A DNA stretch of 64,000 nt from NCBI GenBank assembly GCA_024291935.2, contig CM044320.1, positions 47,992,001-48,056,000 on the forward strand, read 5' to 3'. The notes under the pieces are model-generated. The model was not told where the DNA came from. It saw only the letters and a program-made list of their open reading frames with translations, and made no database searches. Below, one piece after another: positions 23,119 through 35,029 of the stretch. The translations under genes and the position numbers were made by a program. How positions within the stretch are numbered: the stretch's first letter is position 1; the number at the start of each line of letters is the position of its first letter. Origin of the DNA: Okapia johnstoni (Eukaryota > Chordata > Mammalia > Artiodactyla > Giraffidae).

Positions 23119-25275
23119 AAGATACATTTTTTCCTTGGTAAACTTTGTTCTTAGTAAACTGTGTTTAAATTAGACTAAGATGGGAGGAAATGTTTGATGG
23201 GGAATTAACTATTGGTCATCACTTCTAATTCCTGATAAATAATACAAGACCTGATTGTGTATGTGTCCCCTAGTTTTAGTTTTTCCATGTTTGTTTATAA
23301 ATATGGTTAAGAGGTTTCTCTTTGTTGAATAAGTTTTCCTCAGGATTGCTTCACTTACAAACATTTTAGAAAGAAGGAAAAAAAAGTTGTGCTTATGTTC
23401 TAAAACTTGTATTATTTAAGACTGTTGAAGCAAAAGTCAGGATATCACAAATCTGCAAGATGTCAGAACTAAATCCTACCCTTTCAAAATGATGGGATCA
23501 TAAGTCTCATTTTATTTTTATGATTTGGCTTGTATGTTATGAATATTTCAATGTCTCTCCCATGCCAAAAACACAAAATCGTACACCCATGCTCTCCAAT
23601 TTGTTTCTTTCTTTGGTAATTTGTGACTACATATTGACACTGACCTAGAAATGTTCCTGTTGCTGTTTTAAATCTCATGTCAGTGGAGAAGAAATTGAAA
23701 TCTGGTTTCCACATTTGTGTCTGATTTTTTGTAATTGTCCAAAATCTGACATTATCCCAGAAATGCTGATTGGGAGGTTATGAGACAGTATTGTGCCCAA
23801 GACTAATTTCTGAAGAGAGAAATTTGCTCTAAATTATTCCCCATATTTTTCTGTAGCTCAAAAAATTAAACTCAGTTTAACCCAACTTTAGACCATACCA
23901 GTAATATCCTTGGTTCTAGGCCCAAATAAAAATTTTTAAGTAAAAACGATCATTATGATAGTCCATTTCCACGCATTCTTAATGAGAGCTTGCTTAGGTC
24001 CTCAGAAGCAGCATTCTGTTCCAGTATATTTTATCAAGCTAATGTTGTGCTCAACAGCGGGGACAGGAGAGAACAACCACCTTGCTGGTTCAAAAACATT
24101 TATGTTTAACAGGCATCTGAAAAGAATTTCAAACCAGCTAACATTTGTTTCTAATTTTACATCTAAAGAAATGTGCCATTTAAAACATAGGTAGAAGTTT
24201 TCTTTTGTTATTATTAATGTGGCTTTAATTTATAGCTACCATTTGTTCACTAAGCACAGTAAAACAACAGAATAATTAGGATATCAGCTTTGAGGATCTC
24301 ATTTCACAAAAGGAAAAACAAGCACACATTTGATGACATATCCATTACTCAAACTCAACAGAACCAATTTCTTTTGCATGCACTGACACAGACTTCATGG
24401 GAAATCAAAAACATTGAATTGTCTTGCTGACCTACTCGGCTGTTCTACATTAGTAAAAACAATTGTTGCCCTTATGAGGATCCAGTTACATTTGCCTGAC
24501 AATTTCTGTGGATGAGCTTATTTCTGTTTTGACTTATGTCTTTGTTATATAGCTATTTGCCTTGTTGACTGACTTGCAACAGAATACACTACCTTGGAAC
24601 TTGTAACACATATAAGCTTATAAAATCCATATGAACACTGGTAAGTAATAGTGAGGTCACCAGGTTTCTCAGCCTTTGCAAACAATTTGAATAACCAATA
24701 GACTTAAAGATCTATGAAATAAGCATTTCTATCAACTGCAGTTTTAGTGCTGTATTGAATTGGGTGTTTCCTCCCTTTGTAATAAAAGACAGTAAATGCT
24801 GCTGATCCCTTTGCTTCTAATGGTGGTTAAACACAAAACTTTCATCTTTCTTATAAACACAGCCATTGTCCTATCAGTAAGCCAAATCCAGACAAGATTA
24901 TACTTTGGCCAAAATTAAGGTTAATCTCTGCAACCATCTGAAGAAGAGCTTTCTAATACTGTTTTAGGAAATCTGTTTCTCTGAGACTGTATAAAGGAAA
25001 TCAGACCCAGACAACTAACTTCCAAATAAGCCAGAGGCAACTAGTGGTAAATCAGACCACAGTGATAAAGAAGGTAGAGACTGTCTAAACAAATTGGTTC
25101 ATTTTTGTTCATTTTTACTTAGACTATAACTGTAAGAAATGAATGTCTTAGTTGACATTTAAGTTTAAACCAGACCAATAGAAATATTTTTAAATAACTT
25201 TCAGTGATCTTTTCTTACTTTAATGTTTCTTTGGTTAATTGCTAGTTCTTTCTTCCACTAGTACTAATGAAAACT

Positions 25276-27441
25276 AAGTGTTTATTTTTTTTCTGTGATC
25301 CAATGGATTCTGGCAATTTGGTCTCTAGTTCCTCTGCCTTTTCTAAATCCAGCTTGTACATCTAGAGGTACTAGGTTCATATACTGTTGAAGCCTAGCTT
25401 GAAGGATTTTGAGCATTACCTTGCTAGCATATGAAAAGAGTGCAATTGTACAGTAGTTTGAACATCCTTTGGCATTACTTTCTTTGGGATTGCAATGAAA
25501 ACAGCTTTTCCAGTCCTGTAGTCACTACTCAGTTTTCCAAATTTGATGGCATATTCAGTGCAGCACTTAAAACAGCGTTATCTTTTAGGATTTTGCCAAC
25601 ATCGGTGGATCATAGAAAAAGCAAGGAAATTCCAGTAAAACATCTATTTCTGCTTCATTGACTATGCTGAAGCCTTTGACTGTGTGGATCACAACAAACT
25701 GTGGAAAATTCTTAAAGAAATGAAAATACCAAACTCTTCAAAAAGCTGGCTTAAAACTCAGCATTCAAAAAAGATCATGGCAGCCAGTCCCATTACTTCA
25801 TGGCAAATAAATGGGGAAACAATGGAAACCATGACAAACTTTATTTTCTTGGGCTTCAAAATCACTGCAGATGGTGACTGCAGCCATGAAATTAAAAGAT
25901 GCTTGCTCCTTAGAAGAAAAGCTATGAGAGACCTAGACAGCATATTAAAAAGCAGAGGCATTACTTTGCCAGCAAAGGTCTGCAAAGTCAAAGCTATGGT
26001 TTTTCCAGTAGTCATGTATAGATATGAGAGACCACAAATAAATATGAGCACTGAAGAATGAATGCTTTTGAACAGTAGTGTTGGAGAAGACTCTTGAGAG
26101 TCCCTTTGACTGCAACAAGATCAAACCAGACAATCCTAAAGGAAATCAATCCTGAATATTCATTGGAAGGACTGATGCTGAAGCTGAAGCTCCAACAATT
26201 TGGCCACCTGATGTGAAGAGCCGACTCAACAGAAAAGACCCTGATGCTGGGAAAGATGAAGGCAGGAGAAGGGGATAACAGGACAAGATGGTTGGATGGC
26301 ATCACTGACTCAATGGACATGAGTTTGAGCAAGCTACAGAAGATGGTGAAGGACAGGGAAGACTGGAGTGCAGCAGTCCATGGGATTGCAAAGAGTCGGA
26401 CACTACTGGGCAACTGAACAACAACAACAATACCAGACCACCTTATCTGTCTCCAGAGAAACCTATATGCAGGTCAAGAAGCAAAAGTTAAAACAAGACA
26501 TGAAACAACTGACTAGTTCAAAATTGGGAAAGGAGTACATCAAGGATGTATATCATCAGCCTGCTTATTTAACTTATATGCAGACTACATCATGAGAAAT
26601 GCCATGCTGGATGAATCACAAGCTGGAATCTAGATTGCTGGGAGAAATATCAACAACCTCACATATGCAGATGGTACCACTCTAATGGCAGAAAGCAAAA
26701 AGAAACTAAAGAGCTTTTTGATGAGGGTGAAAAAGGAGAGTGAAAAGGGAGCCTTAAAACTCAACATTTAAAAAACGTGGCATCCGGTCCCATCACTTAA
26801 TGGCAAATAGATAGGAGGAAAGTGGAAACAGTAGCAGATTTTATTTTCTTTGGCTCAAAAGTCATTGTGAGTGCAGCCATAAAATTAAAAGACGCTTGCT
26901 CCTTGAAAGAAAAGCTATGACAAACCTAGACAGCATTTTAAAAAGCAGAGACATCACTTTGCCAACAAAGATCCGCTTAGTCAAAGCTATGGTTTTTCCA
27001 GCAGTCATGTACAGATGCAAGAATTGGACCATAAAGAAAGCTGAGTACTGAAGAATTGATGCTTTTGAACTGTGGTGTTGGAGAAGACTCTTGAGAGTCC
27101 CTTGGACTGCAACGAGACCAAACCAGTCCATCCTAAAGGAAATCAATCCTGAATATTCATTGGAAAGACTGATGCTGAAAATGAAGCTCCAATAATTTGG
27201 CCACCTGATGCAAAGAGCCGACTCATTGGAAAAGACCCTGCTGCTGGGAAAGATTGAAGGCAGGAAAAGAAGGGAGCAACAGAGGATAAGATGGTTGGGT
27301 GGCATCACTAACTTGATAGACATGAGTTTGTGCAAACTCTGGGAGATGGTAAATGACAGGGAATCCTGGAGTGCTGCCATTCACGGGGTGCAAAGAGCCA
27401 GAAATGACTTAGAGACTGAACAACAACAACAAAGTGTTTAT
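25276..27441 (+). mobile_element. BovB insertion with inverted 5' part, flanked by 10-bp TSD
   Basis: AAGTGTTTAT is present at 25276-25285 and 27432-27441. Between them, 25286 to about 25592 is BovB reverse transcriptase sequence on the minus strand (GCTGGATTTAGAAAAGGCAG when reverse-complemented), and from about 25593 the element runs on the + strand into the RT palm and on to the tail ACTGAACAACAACAACAA. The + part is interrupted by a second BovB (25732-26428). Many stops and frameshifts; not coding. Confidence 0.92.
25732..26428 (+). mobile_element. BovB 5'-truncated copy nested inside another BovB
   Basis: Begins near AAAAAGCTGGCTTAAAACTC and ends with the tail CAACTGAACAACAACAACA. The 7-mer AATACCA lies just before it (25725-25731) and just after it (26429-26435). 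Removing it and one 7-mer rejoins the host BovB exactly (ATACCA followed by GACCACC), as in the copy at 21.66 kb. Confidence 0.88.
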
Positions 27442-27479
27442 ATATAACAGATAAAATAACTCAGATACATTTTATTATG

Positions 27480-27668
27480 AAAGTGAAAGTCACTCAGTTG
27501 TGTCTGACTCTTTGTCATCCCATGGAATAGTCCATGGAATTCTCCAGGCCAGTATACTGGAGTGAGTAGCTGTTCCCTTCTCCAGGGGATTTTCTCTACC
27601 CAAGGATTGAACCCAGGTCTCCTGCACTGCAGGCGGATTCTTTACCAGGTGAGCCACCAGGGAAGCCC
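27480..27668 (-). repeat. Bov-tA SINE
   Basis: Reverse-oriented; ends on the + strand with GAGCCACCAGGGAAGCCC, the complement of the tRNA-like head. TTATTAT before and after may be a short TSD. It lies directly downstream of the rearranged BovB. Confidence 0.9.
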
Positions 27669-29510
27669 ATGTCTTATTATAATTATTGTATAATAGCTTG
27701 GCTCACTTTGGTTTCCAGCTTACCAAAAAAGGGGGTGGGGGAAGAGGGTTCTATTAAGATTTAAATTCTCTGGCATTTTAGATACTTTGCTAAATGTTCT
27801 GTAAGACTGATCCTCCTGAAAGTTGGACACAAGTGCCTCAAGCTCTGTTGTGAACAGCTAACGTTGCTCCGTTCTCTCTGAATTGATGTACTAAAGAGAA
27901 CATCTGTGGGAGCATCCTTCACTTGAAATCTGTAGAGTTCTAATGAGATTTCCCTGGGAAAGTACAAAACCTGATCATATATACAGCTAGCTGCTTCAGA
28001 GGTTTCACCCCATCCTGGACCTCCCTACCCTAAGTACATTAACCCATGTACTTGGACCCATGGAGCAATTCTGAAATTCTGTCAGTGTTTTTGACCTATT
28101 CCTTTCCCTGTCATTCTACCCTCCTACCGCAGTAATTAAGATGTGTTTGCATGTGTATAATCTTTACAAAACCCTGGGTCATTGCTTCCCAACCTGTTGA
28201 TGGCAAATAACTGGGAGAATATGAAAGTATTGGAAGAGTTTCTCAGTCTTCTTACCACTATCATAATCCTCTTCTTCCTTGGAAGCTGTGAACTCCTGGG
28301 GTCCTAAGATAACATAGGTGGCCCCCAAATCAAACTGCCCGCATAATTCTAACGACATTGACCTCAAGTGTCCTGCCATTTCCCACTTCCTCCCCCCAAA
28401 ACACCCATTAACAGTAGAAGGAATGAGCCTGCCAATGAGGCCTTCTCTCCAGTTCAAAGAGACTGGCTTTTGAAGATCTCATTCAGAATTCTTGAGAGGG
28501 TTAAAAAGTTCCCAGATACATCAAGGTGTGCCTGTCATCTTGATACCTATTTTGTGACCCAAGGTTTGGCTTGAGTTCAGATGAAAGCTAGGATACTTTA
28601 TCCCTGCCTATGTAATATGTGAGGCAAGATTTTCTAAAGCAGGATATATTACAGGAAAATGAATAGGACCTGGCCTAGAAAATAAAAGGAATTGAAATAC
28701 TATCTTTGAATGAAAACTTGGGATTTTAAGATGGATTTCCAATATAGTTAACCCATTTCCATTTAATATTCTCATTTTAAATCCTCAACAATGTATATGT
28801 ATTTATTCAACGAATATTAAATATCAAACCACAACCATCTGGGGTTCCTCAACATTTACTTTTCTATTAAAACAGCTTTTCATACTGGAAAATATTGTGA
28901 ACCACTTTCCTAGACTAACTGGCTCATACCTTCTGGCCCAGTCATTTTTTAAAGGGTAATAGAAAGGGTTCTAACACGATCATTTTGAATTCTAGAAACA
29001 AGGCTACATGAAGAAATGTTGACATTGAACTTACAGAGTAGTGTTAAGTGATTTTATGAGGTTGTGATTCAAAATAACCTGACGGCTTTAAGGAGTCTGG
29101 GTGCTGAGTCATTTACTGAAACTGCCAGAGGAGATTAATTAGAAGCAGCTGATAGTGGCATCATTTGCTGCTTTTTTTTTTTTAAATGGAGAAAGTTATT
29201 CTATGAAGAAGACAGGGTACTATAGAAGGTGTACAAAGCTAATGACTGAAGCCTGCCTCATTTATACCCTCACCAATGGGGAAAAAGGAAAAAAATCTGA
29301 CTTAGGAATTCAAGATAAAAATACCTTGGCTCTATCAAAATGGTAATGGTTAGTTCTAAGAAGAGTGATTGTGGGTTACATTCTTCCTTTCTATGCTTTT
29401 TTCTTTATGTTTTCCATAAATATTTCACATTTAATAATAAATTCTTAACTTAAAAATAAGCAGATTCTGCTATCATGTGCATGGCTCTGTAACAGGTATA
29501 AGGGAATACG

Positions 29511-29859
29511 AAGAAATGGACTCCTTGGACTGCAAGATCAAACCAGTCAATCCTAAAGAAAAACAATCCTGAATATTCATTGGAAGGACTGATGCTGAAG
29601 CTGAAACTCCAACAATTTGGCCACCTGATGCAAAGAACTGACTCATTAGAAAAGACCCTGATGCTGGGAAAGATTGAAGGCAGGAGGAGAAGGGGATGAC
29701 AGAGGATGAAATGGTTGGATGACATCACAGACTCAATGGACATGAGTTTGAGCAAACTCCAGGAGATGGTGAGGGACAGGGAATTCTGGCATGCTGCAGT
29801 CCATGGGATCGCAAAGAGTCAGACACGACTGAGCAACTGAACAACAACAAAGAAATGGA
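29511..29859 (+). repeat. BovB 3'-end fragment with 10-bp TSD
   Basis: Sense BovB 3' end of about 330 bases (TCCTTGGACTGCAAGATC to GAGCAACTGAACAACAACA). AAGAAATGGA flanks it exactly at 29511-29520 and 29850-29859. Confidence 0.92.
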
Positions 29860-30295
29860 AACTGGCCTGTGATCTCAAAGAAATTACAAAGAGGTTAACA
29901 ATACCACGTGGTCACAATGTGTTAGGTATCAAATGAGTGATGAAAGCAAGGTACTTTATGGACTAAAATAAGAGACGTGACAGTTTAGAAGATACTTGGA
30001 TGGGGGGGGACCAGTTCTTCAGAAGCAGGGTGCAATGTTGTTTTAGGGGTAATTAAAACAGGAGGTTTAATTGAGAGTCTGGATAAAGGATGATTAGACT
30101 CTGTCTCCTAAATACCCTCCCCATGGTTTCCATAGCCAGGCAGCTACTTCTTCCCCTCTGATCACTTCTTGAGAAACTGAATGAGGCTCTAGACCCAGAA
30201 GTGAGGTGCCTTTCTGAAACTATCACCTGAAAGGTCATATACTGAATGCGAGTGTTCTGTGTTTTCTTGGATTCTGTAATTGTCTTTTTAGCACA

Positions 30296-30363
30296 TATTC
30301 ATCACATAAACCGTTATATTAATTATATGTATAATTATATATAAATATATGTAAATATATATA

Positions 30364-30409
<46 letters not shown>

Positions 30410-30421
30410 TATATATATAAA
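30296..30421. repeat. AT-rich microsatellite (AT)n(AC)n(AT)n
   Basis: TATATA tracts from about 30320, a pure (AT) run from 30370, then ACACACACAC and ATATATATAA. Likely length-polymorphic. Confidence 0.9.
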
Positions 30422-30885
30422 TGTCTGTATCCCTGAGGCTCTGACATTTGTGGACTTAAAGATCCTGGGAAAGACAAACATCTACCAGGACTAGCTAATT
30501 CCCAAAGTTAGTCAAACAATTTACTTGCAAGCACGTTTTTCATACACAAACCAACCAATCTGAGCCCATTACCCGCAACCACCTCCTTATCTAAACTTTT
30601 ACACCAAGCCAATATTTCCTCTGCCATAATTCAACCCAGAGCAAGGTACAAACAAAAGGGACAACTCCTGTGCCCTAAACCCACTGGAATTATTCACACC
30701 AGCCAGTCTCCTCCTGTCCTGCCTTACCTTTCAACCACAGAAATCACAATAAAGGATATGGCATAGGCTTTCCCCTGGCTCTTGTTTCTGTCTGCCTCCC
30801 AACCAAAATTTGGTGTTTCCCCTACAAAATGTGTGGCATCACGGGTCTGCTTCTCTTGGGAAACGTAAGTAACATTCTTTCAATG
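30422..30885 (+). repeat. Possible old solo LTR
   Basis: Starts near TGTCTGTATCCCTGAGGC, holds AATAAA at 30748-30753 followed by a C/T-rich segment (CTTGTTTCTGTCTGCCTCCC), the arrangement of an LTR R/U5 region, and may end at ...TTCA near 30881. I see no clear duplication and no internal viral genes. Family not identified; could be unrelated unique DNA. Confidence 0.33.
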
Positions 30886-31237
30886 GTAATTACCTTTCAG
30901 TCATCACTCATCAACTACATAAGTTAAAGTCCCAGGGTACAACATAGCAAAAGGACCTCCCCACCACTAAACAAGCTTTGTTAATCATTAGGCTATATGC
31001 AGTTTTATTTCCCCCCCCCAATTGTAAATATCTCCAGATATCTTCTCCTGAGGTTATCCACTTTTTAGGGACTACTGCCTACAAAAGCCTACAACCCAAC
31101 TTTCAGAGTGAAGTGAAGAAAGGCACAATTAAAGGAAGGAGCCTGAAACAATGGATTCTTCACTAGGTTAGGTTATATCTAGCCTAGAATGAATAAAGAG
31201 GCTAGAATTCCTTTACTTAACCAAGTCCCAATAGATG

Positions 31238-31542
31238 ATTGAATCTGCCTTCAATGCAGGAGACCCTGGTTCGATTCCTGGGTCAGAAGGATCCCCTGGA
31301 GAAGGGATAGGCTACCCAGTCGTGTATTCTTGGTCTTCCATGGTGGCTCAGAGGTAAAGAATCTGCCTGCAATGCAGGAGACCTGGGTTCAACCCCTGGG
31401 TTGGGAAGATCCCCTGGAGGAGGGCATGCCAATCCACTCCAGTATTCTTTCCTGGAGAATCCCCATGGACAGAGGAGCCTGGTGGGCTACAGTCTATGGG
31501 GTCACAAAGAATCAGACACATCTGAGTGATCTAAGCACAGCA
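31238..31542 (+). repeat. Two Bov-tA SINEs in tandem, first one truncated
   Basis: 31238-31331 is a partial Bov-tA (tRNA head B-box region and the start of the body, ending CGTGTATTCTTGG). At 31332 a complete Bov-tA starts (CTTCCATGGTGGCTCAGAGG) and runs to CACATCTGAGTGATCTAAGC. Head-repeat arrangement, either nested insertion or partial dimer. Confidence 0.85.
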
Positions 31543-32309
31543 TCACTCCTGGGGGAAGTGGGGAGCAGGGGTAGGGGCTATTTAAATTTATTTTCCCACT
31601 ATACTGAACCAATACTATACTCCTCTAATTGTTCATCCTGAAGCAGAGCAGAAAGAAAAACACAAAAAGAGGAACCCAGTCTCATTTCCCGCACCTAAGA
31701 ACTGATTCATGATAAAAGTGACTTTCTAGTTATCTGCTATGAAAACAAAGATAACTATTAAAAGATTCTTAAAGACTTTTTAATTTAATGGGTATATGCA
31801 GGTGGCATTTAAAATCAGTATTCATTAGTATTTTAGTATTCATTAGTATTTTAGTCTGACTTCTAAAATCAGTTTTCATTACAATTTACTTGCTTTGTCT
31901 CCAGAATTTAGTAGGATAAGTGAAATCCAATGAGAGAAACTCTAGAGGAAGGAGTATATTTTCCAGAGGATTTCTGGCAGTTGTCCAAAACTTCTAGATA
32001 TTGTTTTTAACAGCCCTGGAAATTCAGTTAAGTTATGAGTGGCACTGCTGTCAGGAGCTATGGATGATTGATGAACAGTAATCATCAAGGATCATAGGAG
32101 ATGGAGAGACACTCCCAATTTTCTGTTAACTAGAAATTACATCTCATAGCATTGTTTCTTTTCCAAAGAGCACTTTGTAAAAAACATTTTTGTCAATCGT
32201 CCAACTTAGGATAATGTTTCTATAGTTCTCTAGACAGATACATGTGCTAAAACCGCATTCAATCTTTGTATTCACCACAAAGCCTAGCAGAGTATCTGGC
32301 ACTTAAGTT

Positions 32310-32311
<2 letters not shown>

Positions 32312-32349
<38 letters not shown>
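32312..32349. repeat. (TA)n microsatellite upstream of WASHC3
   Basis: Uninterrupted TA dinucleotides ending where a SINE fragment starts. It may have grown from that SINE's tail, as SINE and LINE tails often seed microsatellites. Confidence 0.9.
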
Positions 32350-32351
<2 letters not shown>

Positions 32352-32406
32352 TCGCTTCAGTCGTGTCCGACTCTCTGTGACCCCATAGACGGCAGCCCAC
32401 CAGGCT
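32350..32406 (-). repeat. BOV-A2/BovA SINE fragment at promoter edge
   Basis: GTCGCTTCAGTCGTGTCCGA through CGGCAGCCCACCAGGCTC is the reverse complement of the end of a BOV-A2 monomer (compare the 40.4-kb copy). Only 57 bases survive; it abuts the CpG-rich promoter. Confidence 0.85.
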
Positions 32407-32560
32407 CGAGAGAGACGCCGAGTTTCCGTTCCGGCGTTTCCCCGGACCGGGAGGCGGGGACTAGGAGAGGCGTTCGGACGCTATTACCAGCTTGGGCGGA
32501 CCGGGCTGGGGAGGGGTTTGGGGGTGAGCGTTGGGTCCCCCGCCCGCTAAGGAGATGGAT
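32352..32560 (+). promoter_or_regulatory. WASHC3: WASHC3 CpG-rich promoter / 5' UTR
   Basis: CpG density jumps here in otherwise CpG-poor DNA: nine CpGs in 32401-32460 and about twenty over 32350-32560. Visible motifs include ETS-like TTCCGG/TTTCCG around 32424-32434 and a GC-box-like GGAGGCGGGGA at 32450-32460. No TATA box. The transcription start should lie between about 32400 and 32550; I cannot place it exactly. The 5'-most CpGs come from the SINE fragment. Confidence 0.8.
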
Positions 32561-32605
32561 GAGGATGGGCTTCCTCTCATGGGCTCAGGCATAGACCTGA
32601 CTAAG
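32555..32605 (+). CDS. WASHC3: WASHC3 coding exon 1 (start codon)
   Basis: ATG at 32555 has G at -3 and G at +4. The exon encodes MDEDGLPLMGSGIDLTK (17 residues), identical to the recalled human N-terminus, and ends at donor GT 32606-32607. Confidence 0.96.
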
Positions 32606-33155
32606 GTTTGTAAAAATGGAGTTGGATTTCTGTGACCTGGGAGGAGGATGGGGAAGGGACGCTGGGTTCCCAGAGAGACCCCACCTCTCTGCCCAACCCT
32701 GGCCTGTGCTTGTCTTCCCCCTCTCTTGGGAGGGAGGGTCCCACAGTTCACGCTAAAAAGGGGTCCTTCCCTAGCCTTCTAAGGTGGGGCGGGAGTAGTA
32801 TGCCTCTCCTCTCCTTCCCTTCCTGAGTCACGAGTTCTTATCCTCAAGGGATACCCGTTCCGACGTCTAACCCGACCTCTTTTATATTTGGCCCTTCAGT
32901 TTTTCGTGTGTTTATGTGTGTTAGCTTTACCTCGAAAGTTCGCATCTGTGAATCCAGAACCCGTTCTCAAACTTTGCAGCCTCTGTCATTTTGGACACCC
33001 CACCCCCACAGTTTAGGAAAACAAGTTAATGACTATTCGCAGTACTTCCAGTAACTGTATCACACAGCAGAACGCCTCCTTATTATAAATATCAAGGTGA
33101 TTGCGTGGTGTACGTTTCGTCCTGTACGGATCATGTTTGTTTTTACGTAAAACAG

Positions 33156-33254
33156 GTGCCAGCTATTCAACAGAAAAGAACGGTGGCATTTCTAAACCAG
33201 TTTGTGGTGCACACTGTACAGTTCCTCAACCGCTTTTCTACTGTTTGTGAGGAG
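33156..33254 (+). CDS. WASHC3: WASHC3 coding exon 2
   Basis: 99 bp, acceptor AG 33154-33155, donor GT 33255. Encodes VPAIQQKRTVAFLNQFVVHT followed by VQFLNRFSTVCEE, identical to recalled human; helical and hydrophobic, part of the assembly domain. Confidence 0.97.
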
Positions 33255-33751
33255 GTAGGTCCTTTGATACTGGTTTAATGAGTGGCCCAATGTCACCTTA
33301 CACTTTAGAAGGTAACGGATGAGTAAAGCAAGAATTACGGTGTATGCAAGCATGTACTTTGACCTCTTGTCCCCCCAGTTATTGTGTTGACATACCTTAA
33401 ATCCTCTTTGATTCTATTACCGTCAGTTCCTACAGCCCATCTCTGCTGAATGAACTTTCTGGAGGCTTTGTGAAATAGTTCAGTTAGGTTTATTGTGATT
33501 AAACAGAACAAAAGCAGTTCCAAGGTTTCACAAAAACGTTTTTTTAAATTTTGAAATTGGTTATGTTTCTCTTACCCTAAGGATTGCATTTTAAATATAC
33601 ACTGTTTCAGTTTCTATTAAAATTATGTTACATTGCTTGAAAAGATGATTGGGGAGGTAGCCTAGAAGCATAACTTGGGCATCAAATATCATGATAGAAA
33701 TAAAAATACTTTATGTAAATGACTTGTAAATTAAGGATTAAGTAACACAAT

Positions 33752-33955
33752 GACCCAGGTGGCACAGTGGTAAAAGAGTCTGTCTGCCAGTACAGGAGAC
33801 ATGGGCTTGATCCCTGGGTAGGGAATATCCCCTGGACTAGGAAATGGCAACCCACTCCAGTATTCTTGCCTGGGAAATCCCATGGATAGAGGAGCCTGGC
33901 GGGCTCCAGTTCATGGGGTCGAAAAGGGTCAGAAACAACTGAGCATTCACACACA
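33752..33955 (+). repeat. Bov-tA SINE in WASHC3 intron 2
   Basis: Head GACCCAGGTGGCACAGTGG, body GAAATGGCAACCCACTCC, tail CAACTGAGCATTCACACAC. The flanks ACACAATGAC (left) and ACCCAATGAC (right) look like an imperfect TSD. Confidence 0.85.
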
Positions 33956-34490
33956 ACCCAATGACAGGTTAGGTACCAGATCCAGGGACACCTGTCTTAA
34001 CAAAAAACTGAAAAAGAGAGTGGGAAAGAAAATGGGAAGCATGACTTGAAATTGGTGTTAAGAAAGGAGAAAGGGGGGACAAGGAAGTAGGACAGTCATC
34101 TAAAACCAAAAGGTGTTCTTGATCAGTTTTCTTTACTACTTGAGGATCATGTTAAACCTTCGGGCTCCACTTTGGTGTCATGAACTACCTGAGTGCTGAA
34201 ATTACTGTTCCTCATTTGAGTATCCCCCACAATCCAGTCCTTGAATGAGAGATTCATAGAGGGGTGTTTGCTGGCTAAAAAGTGTATGAATATAGGTGTC
34301 CTTGGGAACATTATTGTGTGTTAGAAACAGGATACACTTATATACACTTTAATATATTAAATAAAATCGTTGTGCTCAGTCCATAGGCTAGAGAAAATTC
34401 CCACACAGATATGACAGTATTTCTCCATAAGCTTGCAAATTCTACTTTACAAGAGTTCAGTGACCACCTAAAATTAAATACCCCTTCAGT

Positions 34491-34730
34491 GGGGAATCCC
34501 CGATGGCTCAGCTGAATCTGCCAGCAGTGTAGGAGACAGGAGACGCAGGTTTGATCCCTAGGTGGGGAAGATCCCCTGGAGGAGGAAAATAGCAACCCAC
34601 TCCACTCCAGTATTCTTGCCCCAAAAATCTCACGGACAGAGGAGCCTGGTGGGCTACAGTCCACAGGGTCTCAAAGAGTCAGGTCTCTGAGAGTTGAGCC
34701 TCAAAGAATTGGACACAACTGAGCACACAT
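34491..34730 (+). repeat. Bov-tA SINE with internal duplication near 3' end
   Basis: Runs from GGGGAATCCCCGATGGCTC to GGACACAACTGAGCACAC. CAAAGAGTCAGG and CCTCAAAGAATTGG show that about 30 bases near the end are repeated, and ACTCCACTCC is a small duplication too. Confidence 0.83.
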
Positions 34731-35029
34731 ACAGATAAAGTATAACAATAACTGTCTTGTTGATTGCTTATTCATTAGCAAAGCCTCATGAATCATTCTT
34801 TCCTGCCTTCTGTTCCTCTCTCAACTACCCCCCTCCAACTGTTTGACTATATCACTATTTCCTTGAACTCCAGAAAAAACTTTATTGACAACAATTCATG
34901 AAATTTAAAAGTAGCTAATTGCCTTTTTCTCCTTAATGGATGGTAATTTAGGCTTGACTATCACTCATTATTTAAAACTCATCTTATAGCATTCATCTTG
35001 GATGTTTATGTCAATTGTAGACTTTTTAC

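Larger units (their letters stand above)
19076..32349. other. Intergenic region between NUP37 and WASHC3
   Basis: About 13.3 kb with no host exon that I can recognise, dominated by BovB copies listed separately. The stretches 19570-20004, 20634-21235, 23120-25275, 27670-29510, 29860-30295 and 31543-32310 hold AT-rich unique-looking DNA with only short chance frames. Confidence 0.65.

Noticed and set aside
31332..31400. tRNA gene
   Set aside because: The tRNA-like head with A and B boxes belongs to a Bov-tA SINE; it does not fold as a complete tRNA and leads directly into the SINE body. The same applies to the other SINE heads.
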